From Bin95 sp965220855 (GTDB lineage Bacteria > Pseudomonadota > Alphaproteobacteria > Bin95), in assembly GCA_965220855.1 (NCBI GenBank), contig CBDCQY010000002.1, positions 124,001 through 188,000 on the forward strand: a stretch of 64,000 nt of DNA. The letters run 5' to 3'. Position numbers and translations under genes: made by a program. Shown here piece by piece: positions 17,721 to 26,635 of the stretch; the stretch's first letter is position 1, and each line of letters opens with the position of its first letter. The notes beneath the pieces are model-generated. The model ran no database searches. It saw only the letters and a program-made list of their open reading frames with translations, and had not been told where the DNA came from.

Positions 17721-18685
17721 GCGATCGGTCCCTTCGCTTGCAGCAGGCGGTCGAGCGCGTCCGGGTCGCGCCATTCGAGCGCGACGCCCACGGTCTCGAC
17801 CGCCGGGCGGATGTCCGGCGGCAGCCGGAGCGCGTCCTTCTCCGTCGTCACGCAGCGCGCGTCCAGCGCCCGCGCCTCCTCCAGCAGCGCCATCGCCTCC
17901 TCCGGGCGGTAGCGGTGATGGTCCGGAAAGGCGCGGAAGCCGGCAAGCTCCGCGCCGAGCTCCCGAAGCGTCTCGGCGAACTTGCCCGGCCGCCCGATGC
18001 CGGCGAAGCCGAACACCGCTTCGCCGGCAAGCCGCTCCGCCCCCGGCTCCGGCGCGAGCCGGGCGTGGAGGCGCGGCAGCCCGTTCGGCAGCGGCCGGGC
18101 CTCGCGCCCGATCACCACGAGCGCGTCGGCGCGCGCATGGGCCGCCGCCGCCGGCTCGCGCAGCGGCCCGGCCGGAAACACCCGCCCATTGCCGTAGCCG
18201 ACCGCCCCGTCCGCGACCAGCAGCGCCAGGTCGAGCATGAGGCCGCCGCTCTGGAAGCCGTCGTCCAGCACCAGCGCGTCCGCCCCGGCCTCGGCCGCCG
18301 CCAGCGCCCCGGCATGGCGGTCGCGCGCGACCCAGGTGGGCGCGGCGCGGGCCAGCAGCAGCGGCTCGTCGCCGACCGCGCCCGCATCGTGGCGCGCCGG
18401 ATCGACCCGGAGCGGCCCCCGGAGCCTGCCGCCATAGCCGCGCGTCAGGAAATGCGGGCGCTTGCCGGCGGCGGCGAGCCGCGCGCCCAGCGCCAGCGCC
18501 ACCGGCGTCTTGCCGGCCCCGCCCAGCACCGCATTGCCGACGCAGAGCACCGGCAGCGGCGCCGGGCGCGCGCGCTTGCGGGCCAGCGGCGCGAGCGCGC
18601 CGTAGAGCCGCCCGGCCGGGGCCAGCAGCCGCCCGGCGGGCGCGGCGGCGTCGTCCCAGAAGGCGGGCGCGCGCCAGCCGCTCAC
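17717..18685 (-). CDS. lpxK: Tetraacyldisaccharide 4'-kinase
   Basis: LpxK phosphorylates the 4' position of the lipid A disaccharide at the inner membrane, using ATP. The P-loop NAVLGGAGKTPV lies at residues 51-62 and is followed by LTRGYGGRL. VGDEPLLLAR, the LDDGFQSGG motif and FAGIGRPGKFAETL are further LpxK hallmarks. Length (322) is normal. It overlaps waaA by 4 bases upstream and the DUF924 gene by 4 bases downstream. The order msbA-acyltransferase-waaA-lpxK is common in alphaproteobacteria. Confidence 0.95.
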   Translation of the reverse strand: MSGWRAPAFWDDAAAPAGRLLAPAGRLYGALAPLARKRARPAPLPVLCVGNAVLGGAGKTPVALALGARLAAAGKRPHFLTRGYGGRLRGPLRVDPARHDAGAVGDEPLLLARAAPTWVARDRHAGALAAAEAGADALVLDDGFQSGGLMLDLALLVADGAVGYGNGRVFPAGPLREPAAAAHARADALVVIGREARPLPNGLPRLHARLAPEPGAERLAGEAVFGFAGIGRPGKFAETLRELGAELAGFRAFPDHHRYRPEEAMALLEEARALDARCVTTEKDALRLPPDIRPAVETVGVALEWRDPDALDRLLQAKGPIA

Positions 18686-19950
18686 AGACGGTCGATGAAC
18701 GGGCGGAGCGCGCCCAGCACATCCTCCAGCACATCGCCATGCGCATTGGCCACCGCCGCCGCCCGCGCCGCCTGTTCGCGCCGCCGGTCGCGGTCGGCGA
18801 GCAGCAGGTCGATGGCGTCCACCAGCTCCTCGCGGTCCGCGACCCGGCGCATGGCGTCCGCCGCCATGAGCTCGCCCGCGATCTCGGCGAAGTTGAACAT
18901 GTGCGGGCCGGTCACCAGCGCCGCGCCCAGCCGGGCCGGCTCCAGCGGGTTCTGCCCGCCATGCGGCACCAGCGAGCCGCCGACGAAGGCCGCGTCCGCC
19001 ACGCGGTAGAGAAGGCCGAGCTCGCCCAGCGTATCGGCCAGATAGACCTCGGTCGCCGCGCCCGGCAGTTCGCCGCGCGAGCGCCGGGCCACGGCCAGGC
19101 CCATCCGGCCCGCCAGCAGCGCCTCGATCTCGTCGCCGCGCGCCGGATGGCGGGGCGCGAGCAGGGTAAGCACGCCGGCATGGCGGTGGCGGAGCGCCTC
19201 ATGCGCCTCGGCGACCGCCCCCTCCTCGCCCGGATGGGTGGAGGCCGCGAGCCAGACCGGCCGGTCCGCCACCGCGTCCAGCAGGCTCTCCAGGCGCTCC
19301 TCGTCCGCGCCGAGCGGCGGGGCTGCGTATTTCAGATTGCCGAGCGCGGCCACCGGGTCCGCGCCGAGCGCCCGGAAGCGTTCCGCATGCTCGCCGTCCT
19401 GGGCGAGCGTCAGCCGGAAGCCGCCGACCAGCCGGCGCGCGAGGCCCGGCAGGCGTCGCCAGCGCCGGAAGGACGCCGCCGACATGCGCGCGTTCAGCAG
19501 CAGCGCCGGCACGCCGCGCGCGCCCAGCTCGCGCAGCATGTTGGGCCAGAGCTCCGACTCGATCCACAGCGCGAGGTCGGGGCGCCAATGGTCCAGGAAG
19601 CGGCGCACCCAGGCGGTGCGGTCGAGGGGGTAATATTGGTGGATGGCCTCCGGCGGCAGGCGGCGCGCCAGCAGGGTGGCGGCGGTGCGCGTGACCGAGG
19701 TGGAGAGCAGGGTGGCGTCCGGGCGGAGCGCCGTCAGCCGCGCGATCAGCGGCAGCGCCGAGCCGGTCTCGCCGATGCTCGCGCCGTGGAACCAGATGAG
19801 CGGCCCGTCGGGGCGGGGCCGGCCGGCGAGGCCGCGCCGCTCGCCGCGCCTTTGCGGATCCTCCAGCCCGCGCCGCTGCCGCCAGGCCAGATAGGCCGGC
19901 AGCGCCGGAGCCAGCAGGTCGGTCGCGGCGCGGTAGGCGAGATGGATCAT
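18682..19950 (-). CDS. waaA: 3-deoxy-D-manno-octulosonic acid (KDO) transferase
   Basis: WaaA (KdtA) adds KDO to lipid IVA from CMP-KDO. The protein (422 residues) starts MIHLAYRAATDLLAP with a hydrophobic N-terminal anchor. WFHGASIGETGSALPLI holds the conserved catalytic glutamate, and LWIESELWPNMLRE, NARMSAASFRRW, GNLKYA, WLAASTHPGEE and VGGSLVPHGGQNPLEPA make up the GT30 glycosyltransferase fold. The start at 19950 lies in a 4-base overlap with the acyltransferase gene. The substrate supply gene kdsA is in the same window, and lpxK follows directly. Confidence 0.96.
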   Translation of the reverse strand: MIHLAYRAATDLLAPALPAYLAWRQRRGLEDPQRRGERRGLAGRPRPDGPLIWFHGASIGETGSALPLIARLTALRPDATLLSTSVTRTAATLLARRLPPEAIHQYYPLDRTAWVRRFLDHWRPDLALWIESELWPNMLRELGARGVPALLLNARMSAASFRRWRRLPGLARRLVGGFRLTLAQDGEHAERFRALGADPVAALGNLKYAAPPLGADEERLESLLDAVADRPVWLAASTHPGEEGAVAEAHEALRHRHAGVLTLLAPRHPARGDEIEALLAGRMGLAVARRSRGELPGAATEVYLADTLGELGLLYRVADAAFVGGSLVPHGGQNPLEPARLGAALVTGPHMFNFAEIAGELMAADAMRRVADREELVDAIDLLLADRDRRREQAARAAAVANAHGDVLEDVLGALRPFIDRL

Positions 19951-20654
19951 GGCTCGCCGGCGGAGGGCGACGGCTCGTGGCCGCAGAGCCGGTCGGCGCG
20001 CTCGGTCAGCCGGTCGAGCGCCTGCCTGAGCCGCTCGGGCGCCTCGTCGTCGGAGACCGGCAGCGGCTCGCCGAACAGATAGACGCCGCGATTGGCGGGC
20101 AGCGGCAGCAGCAGCCGGTCCCAGGTCGGCAGCAGGATGCGCCGGCGCACCGACCAGGCGATCGGCAGGATGCGCACCCGGCCGAGCCGGGCGAGCGCCA
20201 CCGCGCCAGGATGCGGCGCGCCGCGCGGGCCTCTCGGCCCGTCCGGGGCGAGCGCCACGATATTGCCCGCGCGCACCAGGCCGACCAGACGGCGGAGCGC
20301 CCGCGCGCCGCCATGGCGCGTCGAGCCCGCCACCAGGCCGAGGCCTAGGCTCTCCGGAAAGGCGCCGGCCAGCTGCCCGTCGGCATGGGGCGAGACCAGC
20401 GCATAGGTGCGATCCGGGTAGGGCCACTCGGCGCCGGCCAGCATCAACCGGCTGTGCCAGAAGCACACCACCGTCGCCCCGTCCTCGCCGAGCGCCGTCT
20501 CCAGATGCTCCCGCCCCTCGATGCGCCAGCGCGTGGTGCCGGCGACCAGGTGGACATAGCCGATGGCGAGGCGCCGCGCGAGGCGGCGCGCCGCCCGCGA
20601 GCGCAGCAGCCGCTTGAGCGGTCGTCTGGCCCGCTTGAAGAAGCGCCTAGACAA
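19947..20654 (-). CDS. Lysophospholipid acyltransferase family protein (DUF374)
   Basis: A protein of about 235 residues of the DUF374 type often placed between msbA and waaA. It shows an N-terminal basic segment (SRRFFKRARRPLKRLL), then TTRWRIEGRE, CFWHSRLML (the HxxxxD-like acyltransferase block appears as WHSRLM), VSPHADG, GSTRHGGARAL, ALAPDGPRGPRG and PIAWSVRR. The likely start is TTG at 20654, eight bases inside the end of msbA. A longer frame to 20729 reads through conserved msbA sequence and is rejected. A role in lipid A or glycolipid acylation fits the operon but is not proven. Confidence 0.85.
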   Translation of the reverse strand: MSRRFFKRARRPLKRLLRSRAARRLARRLAIGYVHLVAGTTRWRIEGREHLETALGEDGATVVCFWHSRLMLAGAEWPYPDRTYALVSPHADGQLAGAFPESLGLGLVAGSTRHGGARALRRLVGLVRAGNIVALAPDGPRGPRGAPHPGAVALARLGRVRILPIAWSVRRRILLPTWDRLLLPLPANRGVYLFGEPLPVSDDEAPERLRQALDRLTERADRLCGHEPSPSAGEP

Positions 20655-22416
20655 CGCCGACGCGCCGCTCGGCGAACTGCAGCGCGTGCAGGCGGGCGTA
20701 GAGGCCGCTCTCCGCCAGCAGCGCGCCATGCGCGCCCGACTCCACCACCCGGCCGCGGTCGATCACATGGATCAGGTCGGCATTGGCGACGGTGGCGAGG
20801 CGATGGGCGATGACGATGGTGGTGCGGCCCCGCTTCAGCCGCTCCAGCGCCGCCTGCACCAGGCGCTCGGTCTCGGCGTCGAGCGCCGAGGTCGCCTCGT
20901 CCAGCAGCAGGATGGGCGCGTCCTTCAGCATGGCGCGCGCGATGGCGATCCGCTGGCGCTGGCCGCCGGACAGCCGCACGCCGAACTCGCCGACGCGGGT
21001 GTCGTAGCCTTCCGGCATGGCGGCGATGAACTCGTGCGCGCCCGCGCCCTCGGCCGCGGCCACGATCTCCGCCTCGCTCGCGCCGGGCCGCCCGCAGGCG
21101 ATGTTGGCGCGCACGCTGTCGTCGAACAGCGACACATCCTGGCTGACCAGCGCCATGCCGGCGCGCAGCGAGGCGAGCGTGACGCCGCGCACATCCTGCC
21201 CGTCTATGACAACCCGCCCGGCGCCGGGGTCGTAGAAGCGCGGGATCAGGTTGAGGATGGTCGATTTGCCTGCGCCCGAGGGGCCGACCAGGGCGGAGGT
21301 CAGCCCGGCCGGCATGGTGAGCGTCAGCCCGTCGAGCGCCGCCGGGCCGCCGGCATAGGCGAAGGAGACCGCCTCGAAGCGGATCTCGCCCCGGCCGATG
21401 TCGAGCGGGCGGGCGTCCGGCGCGTCGGCGATCTCGGGCTTGCGGTCCAGCAGCTCGAAGCAGCGCCGCGCGCCGACCAGACCCTGCTGCAGCGCGGCGT
21501 TGACGCCGACCAGGTTCTTGACCGGCCGGTAGGCGATGATGAAGGCCAGCAGGAAGGCGACGATGGTGCCGGGCGTGATCGCCCCGGCCGCCACCTGCGC
21601 GCCGCCATAGAAGATGGCGCCGGCGATCGCCACCGCGCCCAGCGTCTCCATGATCGGGCGCGAGAGCGCCTGCACGCGCACCGCCTTGATCGCGAGGCCC
21701 CGGATGCGCTCGATGGCGGCGTCGGCCTCGCGGCGCTCGCGCTCCTCTAGCCCGTAGGCCTTGATATGGCGGATGCCGGTGAAGGTCTGCTCGAGGATCG
21801 CGGTGAGCTCGCCCAAGCTGGTCTGCGAGCGCTCCGAGATGCGCCGGATGCGCCGCCCGATGCGCAGCACCAGCACCAGCGCCGTCGGGAAGACGAACAG
21901 CACCACCAGAGTGAGCAGCCAGTCTTCGTAGAACAGCTTGCCGAGCAGGAAGACCACGGTGAGGCTGTCGCGCACCAGCGCCACCAGCGCGGTCGACAGC
22001 GACTGGCGCATGAGGTTGACATCGTTGGTGAAGCGCGAGATCAGCACGCCGGTGCGGCTCGCGTCGAAATAGGCGAGGTCGGCGCGCACCAGATGGCCGA
22101 ACATGGCCGACTGGAAGGAGGCGATTACCCCCTGGCCGACCCGGGCCAGCACCACGGCGGAGAAATAGGCCGAGAGGCCCTGCACCAGGCCGAGCGCCAC
22201 GATGGCGAGCGGCACCGCCACCAGCAGCGCATCGTCGCCCGCCACCAGCACGTCATCGACGACGTTTTGCACCAGATGGACATAGCCGACGGTCGCAGCC
22301 GCCCCGGCCGCCATGGCCAGCATGGCGGCCAGCAGGCTCGGCAGGCTCGCCCGGACATGGTCCCGCCAGAGGCGGGCAAGCAGGGCGCGGGCGGGGAAAT
22401 CCCTGGAGGAGGCCAT
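20647..22416 (-). CDS. ABC transporter ATP-binding protein/permease, MsbA-like lipid flippase
   Basis: A 589-residue half-transporter with a fused six-helix membrane domain (about residues 20-320) and a C-terminal ATPase. Motifs are Walker A GPSGAGKST, Q-loop VSQDVSLF, signature LSGGQRQRIAIARAML, Walker B LLLDEATSALD and switch IAHRLATV. The membrane domain has the GVLISRFTNDVN loop common to MsbA-type exporters. Standing at the head of the waaA-lpxK operon, it most likely flips lipid A-core across the inner membrane. Drug-exporter relatives are similar, so specificity rests on context. The ATG at 22416 has GGAGG immediately upstream. Confidence 0.92.
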   Translation of the reverse strand: MASSRDFPARALLARLWRDHVRASLPSLLAAMLAMAAGAAATVGYVHLVQNVVDDVLVAGDDALLVAVPLAIVALGLVQGLSAYFSAVVLARVGQGVIASFQSAMFGHLVRADLAYFDASRTGVLISRFTNDVNLMRQSLSTALVALVRDSLTVVFLLGKLFYEDWLLTLVVLFVFPTALVLVLRIGRRIRRISERSQTSLGELTAILEQTFTGIRHIKAYGLEERERREADAAIERIRGLAIKAVRVQALSRPIMETLGAVAIAGAIFYGGAQVAAGAITPGTIVAFLLAFIIAYRPVKNLVGVNAALQQGLVGARRCFELLDRKPEIADAPDARPLDIGRGEIRFEAVSFAYAGGPAALDGLTLTMPAGLTSALVGPSGAGKSTILNLIPRFYDPGAGRVVIDGQDVRGVTLASLRAGMALVSQDVSLFDDSVRANIACGRPGASEAEIVAAAEGAGAHEFIAAMPEGYDTRVGEFGVRLSGGQRQRIAIARAMLKDAPILLLDEATSALDAETERLVQAALERLKRGRTTIVIAHRLATVANADLIHVIDRGRVVESGAHGALLAESGLYARLHALQFAERRVGVV

Positions 22417-22579
22417 CGGCGCGCTACATAGCACGCGCGCGGCCCCGGCGGGAGCGGGCGGCGCGTTTTGGGCTGGCGGCGCGCGCGGTTTGGGGGTAGA
22501 GTGCGCCCCCGTCCGAACATGCCGACCTTGTCCCCGCCGGGCGCGCCCGCCCGGCCGCTCCCCGTGAGGTGCCCTGCCC

Positions 22580-22885
22580 GTGATCAATGTGGCCCTTGTG
22601 CTCCATGTGCTGATCTGCATCGCGCTGGTCGCGGTGGTCCTGCTGCAACGCAGCGAGGGCGGCGGCCTCGGCATCGGCGGCGGCGGCGGGGCCGGCGGCG
22701 GGCTGATGACCGGTCGCGGCGCCGGCAACATGCTCACCACCATCACCATGTGGCTGGCGGCGGCGTTCTTCGCGGTCAGCCTGTTCCTGGCGATCATGAT
22801 GTCCACGACGCGCGAACCCGCCTCCATCCTGGACCGTCCGGCCCAGCAGGCGCCGGCCGGCCCGGCCGCGCCGCTCGGCCAGTGA
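22580..22885 (+). CDS. secG: Preprotein translocase subunit SecG
   Basis: A 101-residue SecG: a first transmembrane helix (VALVLHVLICIALVAVVLLQRSE), then the Gly-rich cytoplasmic loop GGGLGIGGGGGAGGGLMTGRGAGN with the family pattern, a second helix (ITMWLAAAFFAVSLFLAIM), and a Pro/Ala tail. It assists SecYE-mediated protein export. The start is GTG at 22580. Its stop overlaps the pyrG GTG start by 4 bases. secG-pyrG-kdsA-eno is a conserved alphaproteobacterial order. Confidence 0.93.
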   Translation: MINVALVLHVLICIALVAVVLLQRSEGGGLGIGGGGGAGGGLMTGRGAGNMLTTITMWLAAAFFAVSLFLAIMMSTTREPASILDRPAQQAPAGPAAPLGQ

Positions 22886-24525
22886 GCCGGGAGCGCTCCC
22901 CGCGCTTCATCTTCGTCACGGGCGGGGTGTCGTCGTCGCTCGGCAAGGGGCTGGCCGCCGCCGCGCTCGGCGCGCTGCTGCAGGAGCGGGGCTATCGGGT
23001 GCGGATGCGCAAGCTCGACCCCTATCTGAATGTCGATCCCGGCACCATGAGCCCCTATCAGCATGGCGAGGTGTTCGTGACCGCCGACGGCGCCGAGACC
23101 GATCTCGACCTCGGCCATTACGAGCGCTTCACCGGCAACGACGCCACCCGCGACGACAGCGTGACCACCGGCAAGGTCTATAAGCAGGTGCTCGACCGCG
23201 AGCGCGCCGGCGACTATCTGGGCGCGACCGTGCAGGTCATCCCGCATGTCACCGACATGATCAAGCAGCATATCCAGGCGGGTCTGGACGGCGAGGATTT
23301 CGTGCTGGTCGAGATCGGCGGCACGGTCGGCGATATCGAGGGCCTGCCCTTCCTGGAGGCCATCCGCCAGCTGCGCCAGGAGCTGGGGCCGGAGCGCACC
23401 CTGTTCGTGCATCTCACGCTCGTGCCCTATATCCGCTCCGCCGGCGAGATCAAGACCAAGCCGACGCAGCATTCGGTGAAGGAGCTGCTCGGGCTCGGCA
23501 TCCAGCCGGACCTGCTGCTCTGCCGCTGCGAGGAACCGCTGCCGGACGAGGCGCGGCGCAAGATCGCGCTGTTCTGCAATATCCGCGACGCCCGGGTGAT
23601 CTCGGCCCATGACGCGGACCCGATCTACGCCGTGCCGGCGGCCTATCACCAGCAGGGCTTCGACGACGAGGTGCTGGCGAGCTTCGGCCTGTCCGCCAGC
23701 CCGGAGCCGGACCTCGCCCGCTGGCGCAAGATCGTCCGCCGGGTCCACGCGCCGGAGGGCGGGGTGCGCATCGCCATCGTCGGCAAATACACCGACCTCC
23801 GCGACGCCTACAAATCGCTCTCCGAGGCGCTCCGCCATGGCGGCATCGCCAACAATGTCGAGGTCGAGGAGGACTGGGTGGAGGCCGAGGCCTTCGACGG
23901 CGACGGCATCGTCGCGCGTCTCGGCGGCGTGCACGGCATCCTGGTGCCGGGCGGCTTCGGCGAGCGCGGCGCGGAGGGCAAGATCGGCGCGGCGCGCTTC
24001 GCCCGCGAGCGCCGCGTGCCCTATTTCGGCATCTGCTTCGGAATGCAGATGGCGGTGATCGAGGCGGCGCGCGCGCTCGCCGGGCTGCCGCTCGCCAACT
24101 CCAGCGAGTTCGGCCCGACGTCGGAGCCGGTGGTCGGCCTGCTGGAGGAATGGACCGAGGGCGGGCGCACCGAGCACCGCTCCGCCGCCGACGACAAGGG
24201 CGGCACCATGCGGCTCGGCAATCACGCGGCGCTGCTCGCCCCCGGCAGCCGCGTCGCCGACATCTATGGCGCCGGCCGCATCGAGGAGCGCCACCGCCAC
24301 CGCTATGAGGTCAATATCCGCTACCGGGAGCGGCTGGAGGCGGCGGGGCTTTGCTTCTCCGGCCTCTCGCCCGATGGCGCGCTGCCGGAAATCGTCGAGC
24401 TCGCCGGCCACCCCTGGTTCATCGGCGTGCAGTTCCATCCCGAACTGCGCTCCCGGCCCTTCGAACCGCACCCGCTGTTCCGCTCCTTCGTGGAAGCGGC
24501 GGTGGCCCAGTCGCGGCTGGTCTGA
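22882..24525 (+). CDS. pyrG: CTP synthase
   Basis: PyrG converts UTP to CTP using ATP and glutamine. The synthetase domain opens with RFIFVTGGVSSSLGKGLAAA, then MRKLDPYLNVDPGTMSPYQHGEVFV and VEIGGTVGDIEGLPFLEAIRQ. The glutamine amidotransferase domain contains the nucleophile in FGICFGMQ, and the catalytic His-Glu appears in GVQFHPELRSRP. Length is 547. The GTG start at 22882 is coupled to the secG stop (GTGA); longer frames read through secG. The CTP made is also needed for CMP-KDO used by WaaA. Confidence 0.96.
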   Translation: MSRERSPRFIFVTGGVSSSLGKGLAAAALGALLQERGYRVRMRKLDPYLNVDPGTMSPYQHGEVFVTADGAETDLDLGHYERFTGNDATRDDSVTTGKVYKQVLDRERAGDYLGATVQVIPHVTDMIKQHIQAGLDGEDFVLVEIGGTVGDIEGLPFLEAIRQLRQELGPERTLFVHLTLVPYIRSAGEIKTKPTQHSVKELLGLGIQPDLLLCRCEEPLPDEARRKIALFCNIRDARVISAHDADPIYAVPAAYHQQGFDDEVLASFGLSASPEPDLARWRKIVRRVHAPEGGVRIAIVGKYTDLRDAYKSLSEALRHGGIANNVEVEEDWVEAEAFDGDGIVARLGGVHGILVPGGFGERGAEGKIGAARFARERRVPYFGICFGMQMAVIEAARALAGLPLANSSEFGPTSEPVVGLLEEWTEGGRTEHRSAADDKGGTMRLGNHAALLAPGSRVADIYGAGRIEERHRHRYEVNIRYRERLEAAGLCFSGLSPDGALPEIVELAGHPWFIGVQFHPELRSRPFEPHPLFRSFVEAAVAQSRLV

Positions 24526-25349
24526 TGGCGGAGGTCGAGATCGGCCGGGTCCGCTTCGGCAACCGCCTGCCGCTGGCGCTGATCGCGGGGCCCTGCGCCA
24601 TCGAGAGCCGCGCGCACGCGCTGGAGACCGCCGAGGCGCTGGTCGCGCTCACCGGCCGGCTCGGCCTGCCCTTCGTCTATAAGTCCTCCTACGACAAGGC
24701 CAACCGCACCGCCGGCGACAGCCCGCGCGGCGTCGGCATCGGCCCGGGGCTCGATATCCTGGCCGAGCTGCGCGAGCGCTTCGGCTGCCCGGTGCTGACC
24801 GATGTGCATGACGCCGGCCAGTGCGCGCCGGCGGCCGAGGCGGTGGATGTGCTGCAGATCCCGGCCTTTCTCTGCCGCCAGACCGACCTGCTGCTGGCGG
24901 CGGCGGCCACCGGGGCGGCGGTCAACATCAAGAAGGGCCAGTTCCTGGCGCCCTGGGACATGGGCCATGTCGCCGCCAAGGTGTCGGGTGCCGGCAACCG
25001 GCGCATCCTGCTGACCGAGCGCGGCGCTTCCTTCGGCTACAACACGCTGGTTTCGGACATGCGCGCCCTGCCGCAAATGGCCGCCACCGGCTGGCCGGTG
25101 ATCTTCGACGCCACCCACTCGGTGCAGCAGCCGGGGGGCCTCGGCGGGGCCAGCGGCGGGCAGCGCGAGTTCGCCCCGGCGCTCGCCCGCGCGGCGGTCG
25201 CGGTCGGCGTCGCCGGCGTGTTCGTCGAAACCCACGCCGACCCCGACAGCGCGCCGAGCGACGGCCCCAACATGATCCCGCTCAAGGCGCTGCCCGGCCT
25301 GCTCGAAACCCTGCTCGCCCATGACGCCATCGCCAAGAGGACGCCATGA
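24525..25349 (+). CDS. kdsA: 3-deoxy-8-phosphooctulonate synthase (KDO-8-P synthase)
   Basis: KdsA condenses phosphoenolpyruvate with arabinose 5-phosphate. The sequence shows LIAGPCAIESRAHALE, FVYKSSYDKANRTAGDSPRG, VLTDVHDAGQC, LQIPAFLCRQTDLL, INIKKGQF-like NIKKGQFLAPW, ERGASFGYNTLVSDMR and DATHSVQQPGG. The cysteine and DxH metal ligands place it near the metal-dependent type, but that subtype call is tentative. Length 274. Its ATG shares one base with the pyrG stop, and its end overlaps eno by 4 bases. KDO made here feeds waaA. Confidence 0.96.
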   Translation: MAEVEIGRVRFGNRLPLALIAGPCAIESRAHALETAEALVALTGRLGLPFVYKSSYDKANRTAGDSPRGVGIGPGLDILAELRERFGCPVLTDVHDAGQCAPAAEAVDVLQIPAFLCRQTDLLLAAAATGAAVNIKKGQFLAPWDMGHVAAKVSGAGNRRILLTERGASFGYNTLVSDMRALPQMAATGWPVIFDATHSVQQPGGLGGASGGQREFAPALARAAVAVGVAGVFVETHADPDSAPSDGPNMIPLKALPGLLETLLAHDAIAKRTP

Positions 25350-26623
25350 CCGCCATCACCGACATCCACGCCCGCGAAGTGCTCGACAGCCGCGGCAACC
25401 CCACCGTCGAGGTCGAGGTCCATCTGGAGGACGGGGCTGTGGGCCGCGCGGCCGTGCCCTCGGGCGCCTCCACCGGCGCGCATGAGGCGCATGAGCGCCG
25501 CGACGGCGACCCGGCGCGCTATGGCGGCAAGGGGGTGCTGGGCGCCTGCGATGCGGTCGAGGGCGAGATTTTCGACGCGCTCGGCGGCATGGAGGTCGAG
25601 GACCAGCGCCGCCTCGACGCCGCGCTGATCCGCCTGGACGGCACGCCCAACAAGAGCCGGCTCGGCGCGAACGCCGTGCTGGGCGTGAGCCTCGCCTCCG
25701 CCAGGGCCGCGGCCGTCGCCGCCGGCGAGCCGCTCTGGCGCTATGTCGGCGGCGTGCGCGCCTCCGTGCTGCCGGTCCCGATGATGAATGTGCTGAATGG
25801 CGGCGCGCATGCCGACAATCCGATCGACATTCAGGAGTTCATGATTATGCCGGTCGGCGCCTCCGGCTTCGGCGAGGCGCTGAGGGCCGGGGCGGAGGTG
25901 TTTCACGCGCTCCGGGCGCTGCTGCTGGAGGCCGGCGAGAGCGTCAATGTCGGCGACGAAGGCGGCTTCGCCCCGCGCCTGGCGAGCGCCGACGCGGCGC
26001 TCGGCTTCGTCATGCGCGCCATCGAGAAGGCCGGCTACCGGCCGGGCGAAGAGGTGGCGCTGGCGCTCGACGCCGCCGCCAGCGAGTTCTGGCGCGAGGG
26101 CCGCTACGAGCTGGCGGGCGAGGGGCGCACGCTCGACGCCGGCGGCATGGTCGATTATCTGGCCGATCTCTGCGCGCGCTATCCCGTCGTCTCGGTCGAG
26201 GACGGCATGGCGGAGGACGACTGGGAGGGCTGGCGCGCGCTGACCGACCGGCTCGGGGACGCGACGCAGCTGGTCGGCGACGACCTGTTCGCCACCAATC
26301 CCGAACGCCTGGCGCGCGGCCTTGCGGAAGGGGCGGGCAACGCCGTGCTGGTCAAGGTCAACCAGATCGGCACGCTGACCGAGGCGCTCGACACGGCCGA
26401 CCGGGCGATGCGGGCCGGCTGGGGGGCGGTGATGTCGCACCGCTCGGGCGAGACCGAGGACACCACCATCGCCGACCTCGCCGTCGCCATCGGCTGCGGC
26501 CAGATCAAGACCGGCTCGCTCGCGCGCTCCGACCGCGTGGCGAAATACAACCGGCTGCTGCGCATCGAGGAGGCGCTGGGCGACACCGCCGTCTGGCCCG
26601 GCCGCGCCGCGCTGGCGCGCTGA
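25346..26623 (+). CDS. eno: Enolase
   Basis: Enolase interconverts 2-phosphoglycerate and phosphoenolpyruvate. The protein (425 residues) contains the N-terminal ITDIHAREVLDSRGNPTVE, SGASTGAHEA, MMNVLNGGAHADN, GDEGGFAPRL, the magnesium ligand region ALDAAASEFW, VEDGMAEDDWEGW and the active-site segment KVNQIGTLTEAL followed by SHRSGETEDTTIADL. ATGA overlap couples it to kdsA, whose substrate phosphoenolpyruvate is the enolase product. Confidence 0.97.
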   Translation: MTAITDIHAREVLDSRGNPTVEVEVHLEDGAVGRAAVPSGASTGAHEAHERRDGDPARYGGKGVLGACDAVEGEIFDALGGMEVEDQRRLDAALIRLDGTPNKSRLGANAVLGVSLASARAAAVAAGEPLWRYVGGVRASVLPVPMMNVLNGGAHADNPIDIQEFMIMPVGASGFGEALRAGAEVFHALRALLLEAGESVNVGDEGGFAPRLASADAALGFVMRAIEKAGYRPGEEVALALDAAASEFWREGRYELAGEGRTLDAGGMVDYLADLCARYPVVSVEDGMAEDDWEGWRALTDRLGDATQLVGDDLFATNPERLARGLAEGAGNAVLVKVNQIGTLTEALDTADRAMRAGWGAVMSHRSGETEDTTIADLAVAIGCGQIKTGSLARSDRVAKYNRLLRIEEALGDTAVWPGRAALAR

Positions 26624-26635
26624 GGGGCGGGCCTC

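Noticed and set aside
20647..24471. A 1274-codon minus-strand frame reaching across pyrG and secG
   Set aside because: Only its 3' part is the MsbA-type gene. The rest is antisense to conserved pyrG and secG and has the Arg/Ala/Gly-rich look of high-GC shadow translation.
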